Source of the DNA: Silene conica
Lineage: Eukaryota > Streptophyta > Magnoliopsida > Caryophyllales > Caryophyllaceae
NCBI GenBank assembly: GCA_029255685.2
Contig: CM055313.2
Location: 24,839,079 to 24,903,078, forward strand
DNA length: 64,000 nt
Direction of reading: 5' to 3'
The first letter of the stretch is position 1; every line of letters begins with the position of its first letter. This document shows, piece by piece, positions 49,836-59,173 of this stretch. A program made the translations under genes and the position numbers. The notes under the pieces are model-generated. The model made no database searches and had not been told where the DNA came from. It worked only from the letters and a program-made list of their open reading frames with translations.

Positions 49836-50277
49836 TTTTGGTCTATATAAGGTAAAAGTTTCGACTACTTCCTTCATTTCCTTCGACCGAGAGATATTGT
49901 TCTTCCCCAATTTCAAAACTTTTCAACCTCACTTGCAAATTAAGCATTTTATTGCCCAAATAACTACTACATTGTATTACCCGACTGTTTAAGAACCAAT
50001 TTCGACAAAAGCCCCTTCAAAAACACCGATTTAAAGCCCCAATTCGTCAATTTCGATTTCTAGGGTTTCGATAGATTTTTCGATTCTGTGCTTTTTATTC
50101 TAATTTCTTGCAGTTTGTGGGTATAATCGACATCAAGGAAGTATTCTAGACTCTTCTTTACTTAATTAAACACCCTCATTCCCATATTTTTTCGAATTTT
50201 AGGGTGTTAGAGGTCAGAGTTTAGAACTGTGTATTTCCTTGTTTTAATTCGTTTTATTGCTTGATGTTTGTGTAGTA

Positions 50278-51190
50278 ATGGACCCAGTAGCTCAATCCCC
50301 TGCTCCCGAACCAACTGTCGAGACAATCGTCTCGAATGTCGTGAACGAGATAACAGAGCAACACTCTGTTGCTGCTGTCACAGAGTCAGAGCAGCCCCCT
50401 GTTGCTGCAACTGAGATTGCGACGGTGTCTTCCGACACCGTCATTCCTGGGGGAGAGTCTGTCGTGAGTCCACAGGCCATAGAGGGTACTGTTGCTCCTC
50501 AAGCAACTTCTGGTGCCCCTGTTTTAGTAGAGGACGTCGAAACAGAGTCCGAGAGTGACTCCGAGGAGGAGACCGACTCTGATGAGGATGCTGGCTAGTC
50601 ACGTCCTCGTTTCTCCTTGTTAGCCGCGGGTGCCACGCCTAGGTACTCGAAGCTCCCTTGGATTCCTCGTCCTCAGTCCTTGGTCGTCACCACTACTACT
50701 TCTCGACCTCCTTTTGGTCGCTTCTTCGAGCTCCACTGCCACATCAACTGAGCTCATTACTGCACATGGGGCCACTCCTGCCGAGCCCCCTGTTTCTAAG
50801 GCTACTGCTACGCCACCTTGTGCTGAGCCCACTTCATCTTGGGCTGTTGTTACGTCACGAGGGACAGACCTCGCCCCATTGCCTAAAAGGCCTGAGGTAC
50901 GCGTTATTTCTACAGACCACCGTTCTAGGTTGTCTACTCTTTTGTCTGTTCCCCTCACCCCGACCCGTTTCCTCTCGTGCCCTGACCTAGAGACTCTAGG
51001 TATCTATGAGGAGGTTTGTCATTTGCTTAACGGGACGGGGATGTCTGGTTTGATTAGGATGGAGGAGCTCACATTGGATCGACCGACCTACGAGTTCTTT
51101 AGCTCCTTATCCTTTGACCCTGAGAGATATAGGGAAGACTGCACTCGCCCTTGTATTCATTTCCGACTCATGAACGAGTTGTTTGACTAG
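50278..51190 (+). pseudogene. Downstream ORF of the Athila/Tat-like element (ATHILA ORF1-like)
   Basis: A first frame starts MDPVAQSPAPEPTVE (50278) and is rich in Val, Thr and acidic residues, stopping at 50598. After a frameshift a second frame (50630-51190) carries a Ser/Pro-rich stretch and then a conserved-looking end with ELTLDRPTYEFFSSLSFDPE. This layout and the final motif recall the ATHILA ORF-1 protein family of Arabidopsis, whose role is unknown. The element is cut by the chromovirus 150 bases later. Assignment is tentative. Confidence 0.5.
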
Positions 51191-51536
51191 ACCTTGGGGC
51201 AGTTGGGGAGGCATTAGGCCTCGTTAGTGAATAGTGATAGACCCAACGAGCCTCCTAGGAAGCTCGTACCTCAATTGTGGGCTGCCCTTTCCCACACCCC
51301 GTTTTCTGCACGGAAGGGAGCCCATGTCCACACACCTGCTGTAACACCCCTAATTTCCGTAATATATTTATTTAATTCTTTTTTCCCATATTTCATATTT
51401 TATTTCGGGAAGAATTATCTTTTCTTGTTTATATGGCTCGTTGGGCTCGAAATTCGGTGAAGGCCCAATTGACCCTCAAGTCTCACGTGAGAATAGAGAT
51501 TTGGGCCTAAATTTGGATTAAACCCATGAACTTCTC

Positions 51537-51545
51537 TATATATAA
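51537..51545 (+). promoter_or_regulatory. Possible TATA box in the chromovirus LTR
   Basis: TATATATAAG precedes a C/T-rich leader. Position in the first tenth of the LTR is unusual but possible. Not tested. Confidence 0.35.
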
Positions 51546-52169
51546 GAGGGGAAACCAAACCCTTGTTTTCTTTTCCACATCTTCTCTAAACCCTAAACCT
51601 AATTTTCTTCTTCTTTTTCTCTCCTCTTGTGCCGCGTGCCATTTCCCTTCGCCTAGGGTTTTTTGCCGCCACTTCTTCTTTCTTTTCCTTCGTGCTTTTC
51701 AAGCCTAGATCGATCCTACTCTTTGGATCTATCATCCCTCGTCGTAAGTCTCATGTTTTAAGCGTTTAATTTTTATAGTTTTATATAATTAGTATATTTA
51801 TTAGATTCGTTCTCTCTTTTGGCACGTGTGATAATTACTAAAGGCGTGGAGATTTTAGCTGGAGAAGACGTCTACGTTGTTGACGACGAGCTTTAGATTT
51901 AATTGCCAAAAAGGTAACTAGGTGTTTCTCTTTTAATTGTGTTTATGCCAATTGATGTAATTGATATGATTTAATGATTGTTTGTACGATTAGTACATGT
52001 TTGATTATTTATTGTCATGGATTAATTATATCTCATATATTTAGATATGTTTTATTATCGTAATTGTGGATTATATTGTGTTGATAAGTCGTTATGGGTG
52101 TCGTGTGCGCAACTAGGGTTCGCGAGAAAAACCCTAGACGGCGGCAAGGCTAATGGACAAGAGTGTTGC

Positions 52170-52490
52170 TCAAGGTTATAGTGAAGTATGTGTAACCTTG
52201 AAAATATGATTCAAGGTTATAGCTGAAACTAGTACAACCTTGAGTACGACTCAAAGTTATAGCTGAAGTTAATATAACTTTGAACTACGAGTTAAAGTTA
52301 TAGCTGAGACTAACGTAAACCCGAGGTATGACTCGAGGTTATGGTTAGTGCTAGTATAAATTTAGGTTCGTGTCAAGGTTTGGCTAAGGTTACTATATCC
52401 TCAAGCCAAATGTGGAAGTTATAGTTAAGGTTAGTATAACCTCGCATCCATTACTTATGTTATAGTTAAGGTTACTATAACTTTGGTTGT
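52170..52490 (+). repeat. Hairpin array 1 in chromovirus LTR (AAGGTTATAG units)
   Basis: Seven or eight degenerate units of about 40 bases. Arms 52170-52178 and 52193-52201 pair as TCAAGGTTA/TAACCTTGA. In the third unit the arms are TCAAAGTTA/TAACTTTGA (52251-52259, 52275-52283), a compensated G-C to A-T change. Later units decay. Confidence 0.75.
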
Positions 52491-52857
52491 TTATACTTGA
52501 ATCACATGTTGAGTTGTGTTCAGTGATTGTATAATATTGTGTTTGCATATGTCGTTGGATACTTCTATGCATTTGATATTAGGACAGTCTGTTATGATGT
52601 TCTACTGGTTTGAGTCGTGATGTTATTCATGCATGTTAATACAGTCAGTTATACTGTGCATTGTTGATTGCTAGTTTGAATAGATGACGGTAGTATCAGT
52701 TATATACTATCGGAATGAACTAACGCCACCCATTGATGTGGGATTTATTTTGGTCTATGTTCGGGGGTGGTCAGATTCGTCAGTTATACGTTCTGGGTCC
52801 CGAGTGTCGTTCGGTGTACAGTTATTGCAGCAAGAGGTCTGGCCAGGTCTTATGCAC

Positions 52858-53005
52858 ATAGGCAGTGGTGATACGCTATACATAGTACCTTGGAGGCAGT
52901 GGTGATACGCTCCACACCGATGGAGGCAGTGGTGATACGCTCCATCAGTCAGAGGCAGTGGTGATACGCTCTGACAAGTTAGAGGCAGTGGTGATACGCT
53001 CTAAC
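52858..53005 (+). repeat. Hairpin array 2 in chromovirus LTR (GCAGTGGTGATACG core)
   Basis: Five units at 29-30 base intervals share the invariant core GCAGTGGTGATACG. Arms vary but stay complementary: TGGAG/CTCCA, GATGGAG/CTCCATC, GTCAGAG/CTCTGAC and GTTAGAG/CTCTAAC, with a weak first unit. Confidence 0.85.
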
Positions 53006-53702
53006 GGGCGTTCGCACTATTCGCTATGCTTTGATGATAGCTTTCTGCCTTCTGTTGTAATGGATTGTGTGTCACCATATTCGCTATGCTTCATTGCTAG
53101 CATTATGCCTTATGTTACTAGTAGTCGTGAGTTAATTGAATTGTAAGTGTTCATGGTCTAGTGGTCGCACATTGGTCTATGGTCATATGGTTTCATTCAG
53201 TTAGTGTTGAGAATATCATGGTATGGTAAGTTGCATGCGTGTCATGACGTGTTTATATCCTCACATGATCGTCGAAGTGTTCCTTCAAATGTTGGTAAGT
53301 TTGATTGGACTTTCATGAGTGTAGATGATCTCGCATGTTTACTGGTTTTACATTTCAATTGTTATTGATTGTTGGTTACATTCAATTGTTGTAAACATGA
53401 CTGGGAGAGCATCTAGTTACTCCCGACTGATTGTCGACCCCCTTCTCAGGTTGTTCAGGTAGTCGCTGTTTTGTTGATGCTTGCTTGGGGAATGTGCGAA
53501 GCGAGCTTAATAAATTGTTTACGACCTTTGCTTTATGTTTTTAAGAACCCTTGAATAATGTATTAGTTCGTTTTCTTTTTGAGTATCGATCCGGATTTGG
53601 GTAAGGTGTTTCCGCCACCTTAACCCAATTATCATTGAGTTACACTCTGATATTCATTTATATTATGTTTTTCCTTTATTTTATAATCCGGGTTGTTACA
53701 GT

Positions 53703-53715
53703 TGGTATCAGAGCG
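53703..53715 (+). other. Primer binding site (initiator Met-tRNA) of the chromovirus
   Basis: TGGTATCAGAGCG begins two bases after the LTR. Confidence 0.88.
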
Positions 53716-53840
53716 AACACGCTCCCAACTCTCGCTTAGATGATGATTAAAGTAAATGACCTAGTTAATGAGTGAGAGTAAATGGGGTAGAAACCAATAG
53801 GAATCGTTGGTTTGCTTATATTTGTAGAGTGTATGAGTAG

Positions 53841-54665
53841 TTGTTTGAAGTGGTATTTAGGTTACCACTCTTAACGACCATTCGTTCGTATGATGGTGCG
53901 AATGATCCGACTGCTTTGGAGGCTTGGATTCGAGAGATCGAGAAGTTGTTCCTTGCTACTGAATATCCTGAGGATCAGATGGTGAACATCGCCACCTACT
54001 ATCTGAAGGATGAGGCCGACAACTGGTGGGCTCTTGCTAGAGCTGGCCTAGAAGCACAACCAGGGTATGGTTGGGCTGCTTTCTCCGAGGCTCTAAAGAA
54101 GAGGTTCTATCCAGAAGAGATGCGCTGGCAGAAGGAGCAGGAATTCCTTCGTTTGCAACAGGGTTCCATGACTGTAGAGGAGTACACCAACAAGTTCGTG
54201 AAGCTGTCACGATTCGTCACTTCTTTTGCTATGGATGAGGCGTCAACGACTCGCCGTTATGAGAAGAATCTGACTCCCAAAGTCCGGACCGCTATGTCTG
54301 GTATTCCTTCGACTTCTTTCCAGCAGGCTTATGATCGTGCTCTCAGCATTTATGATTCCGTTCTTACTACTGAGTCTGAGGAGAATGCAAAGAATAAGTT
54401 TGTGAAGAGACTTTTTACTACTTCTAGTGCTCCCTAGAAGAAGCAGAAGTTCAAGGCTCGTTCGTATGCCCCACGTGATCAAGGTCAAGCTAAGAGGGAT
54501 TTATCTTGCTTCAAATGCGGGAAGGCTTACCACCCAGGTAAGTATTGTGATACTGGTAATCCGATCACATGTTTCACCTGTAAGGCTCCGGGACACAAGG
54601 CTTTTAACTGTCCCCAGAAGCCAAAGTTCGATGCTCCTAAGACTGAAGCTCCAAGAATTGGTCGA
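53841..54665 (+). pseudogene. Chromovirus GAG with in-frame stop
   Basis: The retrotransposon gag domain (LEAWIREIEKLFLATEYPE, then WWALARAG and RFYPEEMRWQKEQEFLRL) runs to a TAG at 54435. The same frame continues after it through two zinc knuckles, [14 protein letters not shown] and [14 protein letters not shown]. The N-terminal part expected before the domain is missing; only 140 bases separate primer site and domain, so the start is probably deleted. Confidence 0.85.
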
Positions 54666-55565
54666 GTGTTCGTTATGAGTCGTGCAGAGGCAGATGCTAA
54701 GCCAGATGTGGTTACGGGTACTTTTCTGGTTCACTCTTTATCTACTTTCGTACTTTTTGATACGGGTGCGTCGATGTCTTTCGTATCCGAATATTTTTCC
54801 ATCCGAGTTGGACTCACTTCTTCATCATCCGTTGATACCTCCATATCCCTGCCTACGGGTGAGATTGTTTCTTGCTCCGTTCTATTCAAGGACGTACCTG
54901 TCAGTATTGCAGGGGCGATCCTTCTAGCTAATCTTGTCCAATTCAAACTAGGAGAGTTTGATGTGATACTGGGCATGGATTGGTTAGCTCGTTATGATGC
55001 TAGGCTTCAGTGTCGTGATCAGAAGATCGTGCTCAAGAGTCCTATGGGTTTGAGGGTTTCTTATCAGGGTGTTAGGGTTACACCTACTATTAAGTGGGTT
55101 TCTGCTCTAAAGATGGTTAGCATGGGTAGAAAGGGTCATCAGATCTATCTGTGCAGTGTTCATAGTGTTTCAGTAGAGTTAAAGTTGGAAGATATCCCTG
55201 TGGTTAAGGAGTTTCCTGATGTCTTTCCTGAGGATCTACCTGATATTCTTCCTGAGCGAGATGTAGAGTTCTCGATTGATTTGTTGCCTGGTACTGGTCC
55301 CATTTCGACTGCCCCTTATCGTATGGCTCCAGCAGAGTTACATGAACTTAAGAAGCAACTTGAGGAGATGATCGAAAAGGGTTTTATTCGACCAAGTGCT
55401 TCGCCGTGGGGTGCCCCTGTCTTGTTCGTCAAGAAGAAGGATGGTAGTATGCGGTTATGCATCGACTACCGTGAGCTGAATAAGGTTACCATCAAGAATA
55501 AGTATCCTTTACCGAGGATTGAGGATTTGTTTGATCAGTTGCGTGGTCCTAGTGTGTTTCTCTAA
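54666..55565 (+). pseudogene. Chromovirus protease and reverse transcriptase N-terminal half
   Basis: Continues the gag frame. Protease active site [11 protein letters not shown] and flap-side motif [15 protein letters not shown] begins [17 protein letters not shown], with [20 protein letters not shown] and IDYRELN. A one-base insertion of T near 55560 (in GTGTTTCTC) shifts the frame and causes the stop at 55563-55565. The rest of RT follows in the next frame. Confidence 0.9.
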
Positions 55566-56266
55566 AATCGATCTGAGGTCAGGTTACCATCAGATTCCGG
55601 TTAAGAAAGAGAAAATTCCTAAGACAGCCTTTCGTTCGAGTTATGGACATTATGAGTTCATAGTTATGCCGTTTGGGTTGACTAATGCACCTGCAGTTTT
55701 TATGGATCAAATGAATCGCTCTTTCAGCGAGTATTTGGATAAATGTGTCGTGGTGTTCATAGATGACATATTGATTTACTCAAAGGATGAAGTTGAACAC
55801 GAGGTTCACCTTCGTGTTATTTTGGAGAGACTGCGTAAGCATAAGTGGTATGCCAAGTTCTCAAAGTGTGAGTTTTGGTTAAAGGAAGTAACTTTCTTGG
55901 GTCATGTGATATCTGGTGATGGAGTTATGGTTGATCCATCAAAGATTCGAGCTGTAAGCGATTGGGAGAGTCCAAAGAATGCGAACGAGATTCAGAGTTT
56001 CCTTGGTCTTACTGGGTACTATCGTCGTTTCGTGCATGACTTCTCCAAGATTGGGAGGCCGATGACTCAGTTAATGAAGAAGGAATCCAAGTTCATTTGG
56101 ACTGAGGCTTGCGAATCTGCTTTCCAGGAGATGAAGAAGAGGTTAACTACCGCTCCTGTGTTGACCTTACCAGAAGAGGGCATCGAGTTCAATGTCTATT
56201 GTGATGCATCGAAGTCTGGTTTGGGTTGTGTCTTGATGCAGAAGGGTAAATTTGTGGCTTATGCTT
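55555..56266 (+). pseudogene. Chromovirus reverse transcriptase C-terminal half and RNase H start
   Basis: [29 protein letters not shown] and the catalytic [10 protein letters not shown] identify Ty3-gypsy RT. FLGHVIS and [17 protein letters not shown] mark the thumb and connection. RNase H begins [17 protein letters not shown] and is cut at VAYA by the solo LTR inserted after TGCTT (56262-56266). It resumes at 63351. Confidence 0.92.
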
Positions 56267-56819
56267 TGACACCCGTCGTTGAGGGGTGCCAAAGATAAGA
56301 TTTATAAAACCTCGGCTTAAGACTAGATAGCGTAAGTCAAGGGTCGAACCACAGAGAGGTGGGGAGTGTTTATTGTTTAAGGTCAATGTTTTAAGGTAAC
56401 AATTTTAGGGGATTGGATTGATTGTCACTAAGTCTAGTAATAAATATAAAATAAAACAAGAAAACAAAGATGAGAATAAAACTATAGTAAAAGAGATGCT
56501 AGGATGTTCGGGTAGTAAATAGCTACGATGGTGTAAATCCTAAGTCAACATGTATTGCAGTCGCGTAAGGGGTGTAACATATCCTTTCAGCCTTGAGTAT
56601 TGGGTGTCAACAATAAGGGTGATTCCTAATTTCTAGGTCACATACCTTTCAGTCTTGAGTAACCTAGCCGTCTTAAAGTGTAAACCAATGTCCTTCCCGT
56701 ATCTCTCAATCTTGGGTAGGTCATTACTAACATCCTACAAGTCTCCTTTCAGTCTCATTGTAGGTTATTATAGTTTACGAAGAAAAACGGTCTGAAAACA
56801 TACGCGCGTTCACTACTAC

Positions 56820-57240
56820 ATTTTGATTCTATAGCAACACTCAACTATTGTTGCATAATGTCATATAAGTGTTGTTATAGAGTTTATGCAACACTTAATG
56901 AAGTGTTGTATAAAGTCTCGTTGCATTAGCTCATTGCAACACTTTATGCAACACTTTTTGAACTATTGCAACACTTTTATAAAGTGTTACATATGTTACT
57001 TTTATGCAACACTTTTTTCAAATGCAAAGGCAACATTTTTATTTTCTAATGCAACACTTCTTGTGAAAAATTAGCAACACTTTTTGTAGACAAATGCAAT
57101 ACTTTTTATATTAAAAAGCAACACTTATATCGAACAAATGCGACATTTTTATTTTGAGAACGCAAGACTAGTTACGTCCAAAAACAACACTTATACTAAA
57201 CAAACGCAACACTAGTTCATCCAAACACAATAGAGAATTG
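56820..57240. repeat. Left subterminal repeats of the CACTA element
   Basis: About ten copies of GCAACACT(T) at irregular spacing, partly inverted (AAGTGTTG at 56865-56915). Confidence 0.82.
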
Positions 57241-58370
57241 GAATTCTTAATAGTCGTGTATTATTGCATATCATTCAAAAATTACAATAGAAGTATTCAA
57301 TCTCAAAAATGAATGTCAATCACATTTCCAAAAAGGATTAAAAATAGAACTTCAAAAATTCAAAAATTCAAAACAAAATGAATGTCATTCAAAAATTACA
57401 ATAGAAGTCTGCATCCGTCATCATCTGAGATGCAAAACGCAGCCACTCACGTATTCAATCCAAGCTGCTCAAACATTCTGCCAAGTATGCCTATTAAGCA
57501 TCCAGCCAAATTCTGATTTGCAGTAAATATCAACTTAGTGGGCTGATTCCTCTTTGACATTCAATAAGTGCTATCTCTAAATTCTTACACGCACACACCC
57601 ATATTATCAAATGGGTATGCATTTGCTCCAAACAAAATCAATTCCAAAGCTACGAACTTCAGGCCTGCAATAGACCCAAGTACTCTGCCATTCACGTTAA
57701 CCAAAAAAATCTGCAAAAAAAAACTGGTCTAATTCATTCAAACCAGGAAAGCCAATCATCCAGCAGCCAAACCTACTACTGATCTGAATCCCAACCAGAA
57801 TAGAAGTTGCTGATCAGTATTCCAGTCTGATCTGAGGACTTCAGGTCATGCTACAGCAGCCAGAATGCATACCCATAGTGTTTACTGAAGATATCAGACA
57901 TAATACATGCTACATCTGCTGACCCAGAACACAATAGGCTTGGTAGCAGACCAAAGAAACTGCACTGATGAAATCAGCATTAGAGCACCAATTCAGTCTT
58001 GCTTACCCTGCACCCAAGACCGCCATAGCACAATCCCTGCATCAGAGATCTATGTCAGCCTATCCATATTCACAACCGTCATCCTCTGCCCACGCCTATC
58101 AGAAATCGACCTACTGCATGCTGCCACAAGTAGCCGCCTGCCCCTGAAGGCTCCTTATTTTCAAAGAATTCATGCATTCCTGTCTTGATCGGACTGCAGC
58201 AACAGACCATCTGTCCCTACCACGAGTCAGTAAGTCAATCCCTTTTGCACCTTTGCCCAGAAGCGGAAATTGAGATCCACCGTTAGAGCTCCTGATATTC
58301 ATGAATTTGAATTAGAAGAAAGAGTGAAATAGAAATAGAAATAGAAATAGAAATAGAAATAGAAGGGAGG
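57241..58370. other. CACTA interior, no recognised gene
   Basis: Balanced composition and several unassigned ORFs (57907-58188 plus strand; 58111-58302 minus strand). The minus-strand 58111-58302 frame could be another captured exon, but I cannot name it. A (TTTCTA)n-type microsatellite is at 58325-58363. Confidence 0.4.
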
Positions 58371-58375
58371 TGAGG

Positions 58376-58540
58376 TTGAAAAATACTCGTGATTGATAGT
58401 ATCAAGCTCCAATAAATGATCTTCGCAGCCATATCCAGTGATTTCAAGCTCAGGGCCGAGACGAATAGAGGCACCAGCAGCTTTAGCCAAGGAAATGGAT
58501 TCCTTAATGTTATTAAGGTTAGTATCAAAGTCCATAGCAG
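58376..58540 (-). pseudogene. Captured exon of glutamine-dependent NAD+ synthetase
   Basis: NAD synthetase makes NAD+ from deamido-NAD in the cytosol. The minus strand encodes [15 protein letters not shown], then [17 protein letters not shown] and [10 protein letters not shown], which I recognise as the conserved N-terminal nitrilase-like (glutaminase) region of plant NADS. After NHE, the reading runs into a donor-like GTATTT and non-homologous sequence. Only one exon is present, so the fragment cannot be active. Confidence 0.85.
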
Positions 58541-58589
58541 CTCAATAGCTTGTGTTGGCCTCCCGGCTTGTGTTTGTTTATTTGAGTCA

Positions 58590-58888
58590 CTTTCTTTATA
58601 ACTTCTTTTATCGGATAAATTTCTATTGAATTGTTGTTCAATGAGATGGCTAATGTCGCCAAAGAATTCTTCAGATTGGTGGGGCAGAAGGAAATTGAAC
58701 ATATCTTCTTCTTAGCTCTCAGGATCTGAAATTGCTTGAATATATCAGAAGCTATAATAGTCAGAATGTTTTCTCCTTGTGTAGTATGGTTGTCATCTCC
58801 ATTCTCGGAACCCTTTTTCTTCTTCTTCTTCTCGTTTTTCCTCTTAAGTCTGCGCTTAGCCTTTTTCTTGGACTCAGCCTCAGTCCCA
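58590..58888 (-). pseudogene. Captured exon of a WDR3/UTP12-like U3 snoRNP protein
   Basis: The minus strand, after an acceptor-like ATTAG|G near 58889, encodes TEAESKKKAKRRLKRK, a Lys-rich stretch, then FKQFQILRAKKKICSISF and KNSLATLAISLNNNSIEIY. This pattern (basic linker followed by a WD-repeat start) matches my memory of plant WDR3/UTP12, a nucleolar ribosome-assembly factor. The exon is followed within about 50 bases by the NAD synthetase exon in the same direction. Assignment is moderate. Confidence 0.6.
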
Positions 58889-58970
58889 CCCTAATGTCAT
58901 TTACAGCCCTGCCTAAAACATCAACGATCACTAGTAGAAAAATAGTCATTTGCGGCGCCAAAAAAGGGAA

Positions 58971-59173
58971 CAGCTACTCTAAGATAGTGAAGGGTAAAGG
59001 CCAGGTTAAATTTTGTATTCCTCACCAACAAAGAGTCTGTGAATGGGCTAAATATCACGGTTGTATATCAAGGCCAAAAGAAGTCAATGCTTGATTGATT
59101 AAAAAACTCAGTGCTTACTTGATTAAAAAATTTCACAAAGTCAGCTACTCTAAGATAGTGAAGGGTAAAGGCC
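58971..59173. repeat. 32-base direct repeat, 171 bases apart
   Basis: The block starting CAGCTACTCTAAGATAGTG occurs at 58971-59002 and 59142-59173 without mismatch by eye. It may mark a local duplication during capture. Confidence 0.85.

Larger units (their letters stand above)
36275..51339 (+). mobile_element. Athila/Tat-like LTR retrotransposon without pol (interrupted)
   Basis: 5' LTR 36275-38090, Asp-tRNA primer site, damaged gag, protease split by copia-2, then a spacer with palindromes and a downstream ORF, cut off by the chromovirus at 51340. The 3' LTR is presumably beyond the window. Neither reverse transcriptase, RNase H nor integrase is found anywhere, including on the far side of copia-2. 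Gag-protease elements lacking pol are known as a non-autonomous class in plants. The Asp primer site and the downstream ORF type point to the Athila/Tat lineage. Confidence 0.8.
51340..53700 (+). repeat. 5' LTR of the chromovirus (2361 bp)
   Basis: Starts TGTAACACCCC and ends GGTTGTTACA, with matching inverted tips TGTAACA/TGTTACA. Contains two hairpin arrays (52170-52490 and 52858-53005). A TATATATAAGAGG at about 51537-51549 may be the core promoter, with the transcript beginning shortly after. Confidence 0.85.

Noticed and set aside
50620..50958. Minus-strand ORF opposite the ATHILA-like frame
   Set aside because: Antisense shadow of the plus-strand frame, with no independent support.
51227..51460. 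77-aa ORF crossing 51340
   Set aside because: It spans the junction between the Athila/Tat-like element and the chromovirus LTR.
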